A stretch of DNA of 64,000 nt from Luidia sarsii (Eukaryota > Echinodermata > Asteroidea > Paxillosida > Luidiidae). The first letter of the stretch is position 1, and each line of letters begins with the position of its first letter. This document shows positions 9,901 through 23,800 of this stretch, piece after piece. The notes beneath the pieces were generated by a model. That model saw only the letters and a list, made by a program, of their open reading frames with translations, ran no database searches and was not told the DNA's origin. Location of the stretch: assembly GCA_949987565.1 (NCBI GenBank), contig OX465110.1:18329481-18393480 (forward strand), in the 5' to 3' direction. A program made the position numbers and the translations under genes.

Positions 9901-12900
9901 GATGGGTTGATTGTGGAGTGGTTGACAGTTTAACTTGGAGTGGCCGGTGTAGACAGCCTGTCCATTCTCCAGCTGTTTTCCAACAATCAAAGGACCGTGA
10001 ATGCTTCCAGGGCCAGCGTGACCTTTGCTAGGTCGCCTAAGGTTATGCATGTACATTGTACACTGTGCAACTGGATACAGTGTGGGGGGATGCTTTAGAG
10101 TTTAGACTAATGTAATGGCCTTCTGGTTACTTGTACTGGTATACATGTAATGTAGGTCTTCTGGACAAGAACCAATTGGGCAGTTTCCACTGTATTTGGA
10201 TCGCGATTTGAATTGCGATTCAAACTCCACTTTTAAAATAAACCCTGCAATTACTAGTGGGATTTGAATCGTAATTGGGACTCCACTATTAGTATTTAAT
10301 CTTAGTGGGACTTTTCCAAATAATTGCATTCATTTGCAACGGGATGTTTGCAACACAATTTAAAAAAAATCCCACTACGCACTGCTCGCGTTCTGATTGA
10401 CAGGAAGTGCCATGCTTGTTTATGTTTCCCTGCATGGGCCACCCTCAAGGACACACCCACCATTTGACCGCAATCGGCTCGTGATTTTATGGTCTGTGTG
10501 AATGTGAGCAAAAAAAAACCCCTGGTTTTTTTAATCGGGATTCAAATCGCTATTTTTTGAGCAGTGGAAACGGCCCTATACATGTAAATGCCAGTGTACC
10601 TGGTACGTTTTAATTGAATTCAGGAGGTTGCCTTCCTCTATAGTCTATGGTACATGTAGTGTACATGTATACACTAGAAGAACAATTACATGTACCAACT
10701 ACTAGGTAGAGTACATGTACATGTAACACATGTACGTACTCTAGGTTGGTATGTATTGTAATTGTTTTTAGTGTCATATTACATGTTGTACAGTGTGTTT
10801 GTAATCGAGAATACAGTGTACATGTAGCGTCCTCTATGGTATTACTCAACTTGTGTGGACATACATTTACATTGTACGTGTTTAATTGAATGCTGGAAAA
10901 TGGAAATGCACATGTGTGCGTGGCAAGACTGCACGGCTACTGGCTACAGTACTGTACATACATGTACATGTACAGGTGTACATGATCAGTACATGTACTG
11001 TACATGAAGTACTGTACACATGTACATTATAATAATACACATGTACATGTACATGTACCGGCACACATGTGCATGTACATGTACATTATTTAAGTATACA
11101 TGTACATCGCTACATGTGTATGTGATCTTTTTCCTGTGCATATAACTTACATGTAACATGTACATGTATTTAAACATTCATCGCAGGAAAAAGACCACAT
11201 TTACATACACATGTACATGTACATGTACATGTACACATGTACATGTACACATGTACATGTACACATGTACATGTAACCTGTAATTTCATCACTATTCACT
11301 ACATGTACCAGTGTAAAAATTATGCAAGTACAGTGTGCATGATACACCCGAACACATGTATGTTTCCATGTTTTTTTGGTGATACTTTTTTTTGTTTAAT
11401 TCCTGATGTAGATGTACATGTACATGTACATGTACCTACATCCATGTACATGTATGTATCCCCCCATGGTAGGCCCTATCACCAACCATAGCTGTCACCA
11501 AGGTCATCTGTATTTAAATCCTCACCCACATGTACACATGTAGTCACAGGGGAAAGTCCAAATAAGATTTGGCCTCTCCGGTGTACTGTACAATCGTGTA
11601 TAGTATTGTATCTACGTTGAAGGTCCAGTATTCTCTTTCTCACCTCTCTCGCGCGGAGATTACCACAGTAATCCCGAAGCCTGAGTGAAAGGGACGAGAA
11701 ACCAAACAAAAAATGCCAATGAAAGGAGGAAAAACCTTTCTAGCGACAAAGAGGTAATTCTTGCTGTCAACTGAGCAGCATTGGTGATTCAGCATGTCCA
11801 CATTCCAAAGTGGGTTTAATTTGTATGCACACACCTACATGTATTACACATACATGTACATGTATACATGTGTATATAAATATACCGATTTTTGTATCCT
11901 TGTAGTTGTGGTGAGTGGTGACATTGCTTTGTTATCGTGCAGTATACAACCGAGTGAGTAACAATGTTTTCTAAATGCCCCCATTTCAATCCACATTCAC
12001 TTTCCTGGGTAGAAATTTTGACCGTACACACTACACACTGTACATGTATGTCCCTTATAAATACACTTCATTTTGTGACAGATTCTTACCCATCACAACT
12101 TTCCGTCACAAATATCAGTTTTGTGACACAACCTTGTGGGGACCTCCGGACCTGTACACCTTTACAATTTCCCTGTGGAGACCTATTCAACCTATTGGAC
12201 TAGGTCTGCACAAGACACTAGATTTGCGCCCATGTACACACACACTGTACGGACCCAGCGATTGGAAGATTAGAACGCCAAGCTAGCTGACCATTGTGAA
12301 CAGCCAGCACAGCGTTCACAATCCAGTCCGGCGAGTCCGCGCGTTAGATACGTGTGCCTGTCAAGTAATCACAGCACAAACCCCTGTGGGGGGGGGGGGT
12401 GGGGCACACACCCCTCGCAATGACAGGCGGCTTTTGATTAAAATCTGCCAACCTCCCCAGTCATCCCAGCGAGGCGAATTGATGCTTGCAAACCGGTACG
12501 TGTACATCTGTGCATGGCTGAGATGAGAAGAGCGGAGAATGAGGAGACTCTGGTCCAGGTCTCGTCTGAACGGCCTTCTCCACCCTCTCCCATCCCCTCC
12601 CCCTTTAATCTGACACCCAGGGTGCAATGCATTACCCCATGCGGATGGGTGTAGGGTGAATGTCAGTCACTTTGCCCACCGCCCTCCCTCCCTACCATCC
12701 CCAGTTTGAATAAATCCAGGGTTCCATGCGTGTTTTTGAATGCCTTGAATGCCAAAAGGCCCCAGCAATGGCGGGATAGATCACCCCAGCCGGCTATTTT
12801 TAGCATGGGGTTGTTTTTTCCCCTCCGTCTCCCTTTACAATTTTGAGGATATTTTTTTTCTGTCTCTGTCTCTCTCTCTCTCTCCTGTCCTTTCCCCTGC

Positions 12901-14795
12901 CTCAAATTGATTGTTGCCGGGAGAAAAGAAGAGGGGATGGATTGACTTGGGTTCTCTGTTGGATAAACAAACAGCATCTCAGCCACAACTTTATACAGTG
13001 CCGAAGTCGCGGCAATGAGTGACATTCTTGTTTGCTGTGAATAACGTTCATTTTTTTTTTCTCTCCTGTGTGTGTGTATGCACTTTGTGTAATGATACGC
13101 AGTGTGACTGCGTGTAGTGTGGGCTGTGTGATAGTCTGGGGCTGGCTGTGCCCATAAATAACCATGCTTCCTGGCGCTTCTGCAAAAGTAAGCTTGCGTT
13201 TCCTCCGGTACGCTTTCAGTGATCCAACTTAGTCTCGTTCTCCCGTGGAAAGGACAGGCGGACGACTTTGCAAAGCCTGTGCAATCTGTCACGACATGAC
13301 TCGGTTACTTGGTACATGTGCAGTACATGTACATGTACATGTATGTCGCTGCAGTGTTGCCGCGCATACTCCAGTGTGTGTAGTAAAGCGTCTGATGACA
13401 CAGTGCATATAATCTCTATTCAGGAATTAGTGTGGCTCCAAGAAGAGCCGGTAACTGAGCTTTTTCATGTTCGCTGTACGGCATGGGTTTTGTCCATTTT
13501 ATCTAAATAAAGCCCATGTACATTGTCAATTTGTAATATACCCCAAATGCTGCAAACTTCAGTAAATATTGCTTGCATAATTTTTTGGCATCATAAAAAA
13601 AAAAAAAAAAAAGGACCAAAAGTGCAAAATTTAAACAAATGTAGAGGGCCCGACGTTTCGATCCTAGCGGGACCTTTCTCAACTAGGCAGAATGATTCTG
13701 CCTGTGAGAAGGATCCCACTATTAGATCGAAGCACCAGGCTCTGGAGGCTTGATGCATGTTTTTAAGTGAGGACGAGTTAAAGCCCCTACACAACATTGG
13801 TCGAGGTCAAAGAATAGCATCCATACATTGTCTGATCCAACATTCATGCATGAAATAGCACACCTGTGAAAATTTCAGCTCAATCCGCCAACCGAGTCTC
13901 GAGAAAATCGTGAAAACCGCTTTGTTTGTTTCGCTTAAAATGCAGCATTCAATGCCGTACTGTTATGAAAAATAGTTTAGATCTCGGTGAGACGTAAACT
14001 ATTTCTTTTATTCATTTCTCCCAAAATACAACATTTTAGGCAGAAATTTTTCAGTGAGAGGTTTCTACTATAACCATCTTCAAACTGTATAAGTTTCATG
14101 TAAATCTGTTGCGAACATTTTCTGTTTTTTTTTTATCTTAATACCAATGTTGTGTAGGGGCTTTAAATACTGAAATCAACCCACGGTTGGCCATAAGGTT
14201 GCCAGGCCCCTGGACCCACATATAGCCTTTGCTTGCAAAGGCCCATCCATCTATGTAAACTATAGTATTCTTGTATCCTGCACAGTGTACCACGGCCTGA
14301 TATGGGCCCGGCGGTTTCTTGCGACTGCACTGGGATACTTTGTACATATGTGTGTCAGAAGGGTGTGCTGCATCCACTCATTAGATTAGCATGCAAAAAA
14401 AAAGAGGGAAGAAGGATGGCCACCCTCTCAACAGTGCACTGCGCCTACAGTGCCCCAGCATGTGTGGGTGGAATGAGGGGGGGGGATCCGAGCAAGCCGG
14501 CAACCGTGCCAGGGCAGCGCTGCCGCGAGCGAAAGAGTCTCGCTCCTCTTCCCAGCCTCGTTGCCGTGGCGACGCTTGCTCCTCCTTTGCGGTCGGGTAT
14601 ATTTTTAACGGCATGCACAGTTGCACACCCACACGTCTAGTGCGATTTTGCCATCTTGAACGCTGCAGAATTTTTTTCCGTTCTCGTCTCTCTCCCTCTT
14701 TCTCTCTCCCCCTCTCTCTCTCTCTCTCCTCTCCCCCTCTCCCTCCCCTCCCTCCTCTCTCTCTCTCTCTCTCCTCTCTCTCCCCCCCTCTCTCT

Positions 14796-14826
<31 letters not shown>

Positions 14827-17800
14827 CTTCCTTGCCAAAATATACATTCAGCATTTGATTTTGGTTGGCGGTTTGGATCTTGCGGTCAAGGAGGCAATTT
14901 GTGTGGGTGTGCATAGTGCGCGCGCGTGTGTGTGTGTGGAGAATTGCCTATTAAATCCTTCCGATGCATGCCCGCTGGTTCCTTGCAATTCTGCCGGCCA
15001 AGTCAAATCACGGACCTGCCACATGTGGCCAAATGTGGCCAAATGTGTACATAAATCTGTTTTGTCCTTGTCACTCTGCCTTTGAGAAAGGTCCTGCTAG
15101 GATCGAAATGTCAGGCCCACTCAATTTTGAGATTTGCATTTTGGTAATTTTAGTCAGTAAGCAGTTTGCAACATTTTTGTATATCACTTTTATAATTTAC
15201 ATTTTGGTCATTTTAGTCAGTAAGCAGTTAGCAACCTTTTTTTGGCATACGTATTACAGTACTTCAGTTTTGGGTTTCATCGTACATGTATCCATCACAC
15301 TAAACACACCCATAGAGTACATGTACATGTACATGTACATTGTGTACATTGACAGAATTGATACACTTACCAGATGCTGTGTGGGAATCGGAGCCTGTGG
15401 AATCCTGTGGTCTGTTTGCCTTGCACTGTGTGTAATTTATGTATCACAGTAATCACACTTCAACTCTACACATACCTTGGCCAGCTGTGGATGGCAGTCA
15501 AACACACCATTCTGGCATTCCAAATGCACTATTTCAATGTACATGTACATGTACCGGTACATGTAAGATTTGCATTAATTGCATGACAGTGGAAGGGTAG
15601 CGTGTACTCTGCCCGTCGTCAGGAGACTGACGGTGCAGAGTACACACTGCTCGATACACCAAGTTACAGTACATGTACAGTACCGGCTCTTTTCAGAGAA
15701 TTTTGAATTGCGATTCAAATCGCGATTATTTTCGTAGTGGGAACGGCCCTATTCTGTGTGGGTAATTACATGTACCCGGTACACTTACTACACTACATAC
15801 TTTATTGGCATTTAAATTTATTATTACACTCCATGCATCTTGTGTGCTAGATTTGTTTCACTTACATGTACATGTACATGTAGGCTTGTACACTACATGT
15901 ATACACTACACAGTACACAGTACATTGTACACATGGTCATGTACCGGTACATTGTACACGTACATGTACACGTACACATAGTGATCACATTACATGTGTG
16001 TACTGTACCGTAGCACTGTGTCAAGTGCTGTATAAATGTACATGTACAGTACATGTACCAGTAGTTGACAACTTGACAGTAGGTTATCTACATGTACATG
16101 TACAGGTCGTATTCCCCAGTAACCGTAACGAGTGTGTGTGTGTGTGTGGGTTTTTTCCCCTCTAATACTCTTCCAGTCTGATTGACCCCACCCAACCCCC
16201 CCCCCCAATTGTGTGACAACACCATTAATGCAAAGATCACTCCATCCCCATTACACAGATTGTAATCGGCCGTTTCTGTGCAGGCAAGGTGCGGTAAAAT
16301 TCCCATTTCATTCCCACTATTTCCGGTTCTGATCAGTTGCCCGCGTATAAATTTGGAACTCCGGTCGGACCAAGTTCTTTTGCCTTCACGGTCGGACCAC
16401 GGAGTCTGAAGAGAAACAATTACAGCGTACATGTACATGTACGTGTGTACATTTACATAGGCCCCCTACAGTGGCCTGTGGTATCACTTGGTTGCTGCCC
16501 TCAGCAATTTCCAGGAAGTAGTGGAAACTACAGTGCAGTCAAGGTTCCATTTCTTTCCCTGTTTTTCAGGCTCTAATTGGTGTCCATGTATTCATGTACA
16601 TTTGGGACATCACTTGGCTGGCCGGTTGTACCACGGTTGTACCAAGTCCAAAGAGGAACGATTACAGTACATGTATACAAATGCATGGCCCATGGAACCG
16701 TTAATTTTCACTGCTGTCCCAACTCCCAACTCCTGAGCTATTTCCAGGAAGTAGAGAATGTGCACAGCGGAAAATAAATAATACAGATGGCTGGATGGGT
16801 TGGTCAATGGCAGGGTTTTATTTGGGTTTTTTAATTAACTGTACGATGCAGTGTGCACCTGGTTTTATGCCAGTAGCAGGTAAATATAAACGCAGTGGCT
16901 GTTGTTACGGCAGTCATCCGTGTGGTTCCCTGACTTGATTGTATGTCGTCAGCATTGCAGGCTGGTTGAACCAGTCTATTAGCTGATAGTCTGGTTCCAA
17001 GAGGTAAACATCCTGACAAATACTGTTAAGTCAGGGAACCACACGGACGACTGCCGTAACAACAGCCACTGCGAAATATAAAATGAGATGCTATTTTTGC
17101 AGCGAGTTGGAATGTGTCTGCGCTGTAAGACTTTTTTTTGGGGGGGGGATCGGATTCCGGCATGTGCAGTATAAATACACTGCATTATGCAACAGAGAGA
17201 CAGACTGTTTTTCAGTCAACTTTGTTGAGGCTAATAGTGTAACACTAAGACTTGGTTTAGTATACCGCTCGGTCTCTAGGTGTAGGTGGAGAAGTGTACA
17301 AATGTATGTACATGTAACTTGGCGGTAGAAATAGACCGAGCACCACAGATAGCAAAGGAGACTACGAAGCATCAAGATTGGGTCGATGGGTAGTTTATTA
17401 GAATCCCAGACTAACTTGACTGCTCGAGGTTTGGCCAGCAGAAGGAGGCAAGGTGGAATTAGGGCTTACAATAGTAATAGGGCCTTGACAGTACGCCTTT
17501 GTGGGGGGGGGGGGGGTTGTACGCCTTTGGGGGGGTTGTACGCCTTTGGGGGGGGGCGGGGTGGGGTTCATGAGAGCAGCACTCGCTCACCGGGCAAGGA
17601 AGTGCACAGCTCACACAATGTGTGCCTGCCAGTATCAGCAGTTATCAAGAAAACGATAGTCTAATGAAGTTTAATAACGTCACCGGCTCCGGTTTGAAAA
17701 GGTCAGTGCGATTGATGCTGGCACTGGCAGTGGCCAGGTACATGTACCGGTAGAGTATACTGTAGAGTGCACATGTACATTGTACACAGTAGTGTCATGT

Positions 17801-20800
17801 TCACAGCAGACCTGTGCCAGGCCAGCTCTCATGCATACATGTATGGATGGGGGGGGGAGGGGCTTGATCTGTTGACCTCCATGCATCCCAACCACACACA
17901 CACACACACCCGTGACCCGTGTGCGAGAATTTCCTTCAAATGCAAAAAAAAAAAAAAAAAGTGCATTAACTTCCGCGTGAACTCGGCCGGTGACATTGTT
18001 AGGCAACACAGAGTCGCACATGTGCAGTGCTCAGAGAAAGATCTGAAAAGTGCACCTTCCAGTGGATGAATGATCACCTCATCAGGCAGCATTTGTGTAG
18101 AATCGTTTGTTCCACGCACGTGTATATTGTTACTGTTGTTCTTCTTTTTCCTTTCCATTCTAATGACATTATTTGATTCACATTGACTGTCAATTTTGGG
18201 CAGCTGCCGCAAACCATTCCCCCAGACCCCCACTCCCCTCCGCACTCGCCCCACCTTGACCACTCCAGCTGAGGCGATTACAAAGACAGTCTTCAATTCC
18301 GATGGACTTCATGAAAAAAACGGGAGATGAAATGCATATATGGGAGAATGTGTGAATGCCGTCATAATGCCTTTCCTACTGATGCCCACCTTGTGTGCTG
18401 AGCGTGCACATACATATGTGTGAATCCGGCGGGCCTAGTCTCAGAGCTGCCAGACCTGTGTACGCCGTACTACATGGACAAATGTACATGTAGGCTGCAG
18501 CACTGCACTCCCCCATTGCATTACTACGCCACTGTTCACGCGGCAGTCATTCCAGCACCGAATGACGCATTGACAAACGTCATAAGCACGTCATGGCCCA
18601 ATGGGAGCATATACACATGCAGCGTGGTCTGCCGTTTGGGCAAACACAGCGCTGCGCCTGCCGCAGTACATGTACATGTACCTTATTTTCCCAGTATTTA
18701 TTGATCAACTTTTCTCCCCAGCCACCCCACCCACCACAATTCAGTTTTCAATATGAAATGGGGCATTGTTTTCTTTCTCTAAAATATCCTGCAAATCTAC
18801 ATGTACCAATTGTACATTATGTAAAATCCTACATGTACATTGATTTGATATTGAACTGCAAATACATGTACAGCTGTACATGACGTATGTAAATTCATCT
18901 GGACTCAGATTTACATGTAATTTGCGTTAGGCCATAATTTCTGCAAACTGTACACGATTTTGCATACACTGTCGTGACTGTACATACTACATGTATACAT
19001 GTACATGTACAGGTTGTACATGTACAATACATGTACCGTACCTGGTGCTGTCTTTCCAGACGTTCTGAGGGTAGGTACATGTACATGTACATGTCCCCTC
19101 AGGGTACCACTGCAAAAGGTTACCAATGACACTCGCTGTGAGTGATGTGTATTGTGTATACATGTACAGTACATGTACATGAACAATGGCACATGTAGAT
19201 GATTGTTTGGTTTTCTTTATAAAATATGCATACGTTGTACATGTACAAGGTTAATGTCGGTATGTGCATGGAGGAATAAGAACCCCCATGGTATGTGTGA
19301 CTGTGTCACCCTCAACTTGATCACAGCTGTGCTTCAATCCGCAAGTGATGGCTTAGCCAATGGAGGAAGCAGACATTCACTATTGCATGTGAATTGCTTG
19401 GTTACGGCATGGAGGAATAAGTACTTATTCCTCCATGGTTACGGTAATCAGAGAGCTGTGTTTGTCTCGATAATCATCAATTTCCCTATTCCATGCACGA
19501 GTAGGGAAAAAAAAATCTACTGTAGACCAAAGCTAATTACATGATGATGTACATGTAGGCCTACATACATGTACATGTACCATGTAGCTGGGAGCATACT
19601 GTATACATGTATGTACTTTACATGTAGCACAAACCTAAAAATTGTCTCTGATTTTATACCAGCCAGTGGATTTCTACTTGCCGAAGTCACTTTGTAAACA
19701 TTTGAAGAAGAAAAAAAAGCTGCATCCACTTTGTGGGATTCCCAAAACAGCTGTAGCCAGATTTTGCAATTGCCCTGTAATTGTTGTTTGCATCCAATGA
19801 GAAAGGAGGGAGGGTGGGGGGGGGGTGTGATCCCTGCAGATAAATAGTACATTATGGGGGACAGCAGACTATGCTTAATTGCTTCTGAATGGTGTCCTTC
19901 ACCTAAAGCGATGATACAAGTACTGTACATGTAGTTGACCCTTGACAGGTTTCGGGTTGTTTTGTACTTTCCCCTTCAGGGCTGGATGGCTCAGGTGGTG
20001 GAGTGCCGGGCACAAGGCCTCAGTTTCAGTTCCTGGCCAGTGCAACTGTCTTTGCCCCCTCAATCAACTGATGAAGAATCTCCAATCCTGACATGTACTG
20101 TACATGTACATGTACAGTACATGACATGTAGGCCTAAAAATGTATGGATGTATTTCTTTGACCTTTTCGAATGGAGTGCACGTACATGATAAAGATGGTT
20201 GATAGAGTGAAAAAAGATGGTTTACCGGTACTTGTACACAAATGTACATATGTACATATTGTTGTACTCGTACAGTACGTACATCGTGTACATGTATGTT
20301 TATGTGCCAAACTGCGTAATAGTATTCAAATTGTACAATATATGTTGTACCACATTTCTACATACTTGTATTTTTGTACTGGTATACACTAGTGTATGTA
20401 CATGTACATGTACATGTGCATGGTGTACCGGTATTTTGGCATACATTGTACGATGTACATGATGTACATTTACTATGCACTAGAATTATTGGCCAAAAGT
20501 ACACTACATGTACACTATACAAATGACAATCATGTACAGTACATGTACATGTACACTCAATGCACATTGCACAGAGCATATTATCACATACATGTACATG
20601 TACATACATACTGTACATGTACTGTACATGTACGACAAACGTAAACATGTATGTACTGTACAGTGTACACATGTAGTATGTGTTACTAACTGGTATACAC
20701 AATGTACATGTATTTTGCATAGATACCGGTATTTGAGTGGTCATGTACTCATGTTCATCTATTATGTTGACCAATGAGTACGGCCATGGAGGAAGGAAAA

Positions 20801-23800
20801 TCCTCCATGGTACGGCACAGGTGTGTGTACACTGAGATTTGGCCCTGATGCCATCTGCATGCTGCCTACAGTATACGCATACTGTGCCGCTACAGTCAAA
20901 TAGTAATCATGCATCAATTCAGGTGTTGACTTTATTCAGCAGTCACTGTATAAAGTGTAAAGCATAATTGAATAATCAGCCCGAGAGAAAGAGAGAGAGG
21001 TACAATGTACCTCTGATTTGCTTGCCCTGCCATGAGCTGACACTATGCCTACTGTACATGTTCAGGTCTCATCTCATGCATTATTTACATGTACCGGGTA
21101 CAGTGTACATGTACAGCCGCTTATCTAACAGTTCCTGAAATCTCAAAATTTAGTGGGCCTGACGTTTCGATCCTAGCAGGACCTTTCTCAAAGGCAGAGT
21201 GTCACTCTGCCTTTGAGGAAGGTCCTGCTAGGATCAAAACGTCAGGCGCACTAAATTTTGAGATTCAAATTTGCATTTTGGTAGTTTTAATCAGTAAGCA
21301 GTTTGCGACATTTTTGTATACCGGTATCCATGATTTCCAAGAAAATACAGTACTATTCACTGCTTTCTGATTACACAACTGTACATGTACATGTACAAAT
21401 GACCTGGATAACATTGTCAATTAAATTAAATTAATTTTGTACATTTGTACATGTACATGTACCGGTACTACTTGTAGGCCGATTTACAAAATTTACAATA
21501 TAGTATTATTTACCAAATATTTCTGCACATGTGCTGTACATACATGTACATGTACATGTACAAACATACATGTACATGTACATGTACATGTACAAACATA
21601 CATGTACATGTACATGTACATGTACATGTACTACACTGATACATGTACACGGTACATGTACAGTACATGTACATGTACATGTATGTTATTGTTCCAGTTT
21701 CTGAATTTAGGGGCAGATGTGCCAAGCATAATGTACAATATGTACTTGATGCACATCACGTACACATTGGCACGTACTTGTACATGTACATGTACATGTA
21801 CTGCACTGCACCATAGAGACAGATGGATTCTGTGCTGCACTTTCAAGGCCAGATTTCACCATCCAGCTAGCCAACTTCCAGTGTCAAGGTACATGTACAT
21901 GTACCGGTACATACACGTACTGTACTTATATGTGTATGTGTACATTGTACAGTACATACAGTACATGTACAATGTACACGTACCGTACATGTACATGTAT
22001 GTACATGTACGTGTATGTGTGTACATGTACTGTACCCTACATGTGTTTGTACATCCTGTACGTATTGTATACACTGTACATGTAGTGTACAGTACATGTA
22101 CATGTGTACATGTACAGTACTTGAAGTTGTACATAATGTACACGTGTAATAATACATGTACATGTAGAATATGATTGCAATGCAGGAAGTTGTTCATATA
22201 CACCTGTATGCATTTACATGTACTTACTGGTACCAGTACTTATGTACACACACATACCTGTACATGTACATACTTGTTTACAGTATGTAATGTGTGTATA
22301 CATGTACATGTACACAGACAGTACACATTTACACCCATTTACATGTACTGTACTGTGTCCACTGTTGACTGTTCACATACCGGTACAGTACATGTGCTGT
22401 CGATAAATGGTTCATGTACTGTACATTATGTACATGTACATTGTACAGGTACATGTACGTGTTATGTGTACATGTACATCTACACAATGTACCGGTACGT
22501 GTATGTGTACACGTACGCATACATGTACATGTACATGTACATGTACATGTACATACTGTGCACTTGTACAGTACATTGTAGAGCATTTAGTCAGATCATG
22601 GTCCTTCCTCCATGGTCAGATGCATACTGCAACTGCAGCTTGTTGTACATGTACTGTACATTACATGTTAACAATAACATTTATTTAAGATGCACATTAA
22701 TTAATTATCATGTCTACATGTACATACATGTACTTGTACATGTACATGGACGGAGTTCAGCTGTGCATAGGCCTCAATCATACTATGTAGAGTGTACATG
22801 TACATGTGTACTATGGCATGATCATACCGTACCATCAACATGTTTACACACTGTACATGTACCGGTAGTACATGTACATGTACAGTACACATACATGTAC
22901 ACATGAACACATGTACACAATGTACAATGTACATGTACATGTACTGTACATGAACATGTACATGTACATGTACATCATGTACATGTATGTACAGTAAAGA
23001 CTAAACATTTTTTTTCCAGCCCCAGCGTGATACCTCCAGTCATCCCATTGCACATGTGTAATTATTTGTTATCAGCTTCTGGATTTCAGCAAGCATTAAT
23101 GACTGGAATAAAGACCTGTGGACTGTGTGGTTATCAGATACTGCATCATATTCCAGCGTGCAATTTTCAAAGTGGACATTATTTGAAAGAGTGCCACAAG
23201 GTGATGAATGATGAGGCACTTTCAATCACAGCGCCGGCGGTACCGAAGAGTCACTGGTAATAGGCTAGTTAAGGTGATTTCCTACTGTACTGTTTATGTA
23301 CTGTAGATATCACATTGTATCTTGCCATTCGCGCATGTGTGGGTAAAAATACATACCGGGTACATATTAATAGAGCTACATGTACATGTAGGTACAATTA
23401 ATTGCTTGAAGCCGCACACCAGCAGAGATGATTGTAATGTATGGCAGATGCTGTAGACAGCTCCCACTTTAGCCAGTGGGCTAGGTGGCTAGTGGCCTCT
23501 TGGCTAGCTGGCCAATGACCTCTGGGACCGGGCTAAGTACAGTAGCCAGTGGCCTCTGGGCTACCGGTATGTACAGTAGCCAGTGGCCTCTGGGCTACCG
23601 GTAGGTACAGTAGCCAGTGGCCTCTGGGCTACATGTACTGTAGATGGCCAGTGGCCTATGGGCTGGGTGGCCAGTGGCCTATGGACCAGGTGGCCAGTGG
23701 CCAGTAGAAATGATGACCTGCGACCTGAAAGAAATGAAGGATCAGTAAAGGATCAGTGGCTCACAAAGCCGATTCAGATTTATATGAGAGAAAAAAAACA

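Noticed and set aside
12384..12401. G/C homopolymer runs here and elsewhere (1862, 17503, 24957, 29470, 41526, 41812, 46134) as a motif
   Set aside because: They are isolated simple runs whose lengths are error-prone; no shared flanking sequence suggests a common element.
19966..20060. tRNA gene
   Set aside because: A- and B-box-like stretches exist but no acceptor or anticodon stem pairs; it is kept only as a possible SINE fragment.
21437..22906. Two open frames of about 245 codons rich in Tyr-Met, Cys-Thr and His-Val
   Set aside because: They are translations of the stop-free (GTACAT)n microsatellite, which reads open in several frames on both strands.
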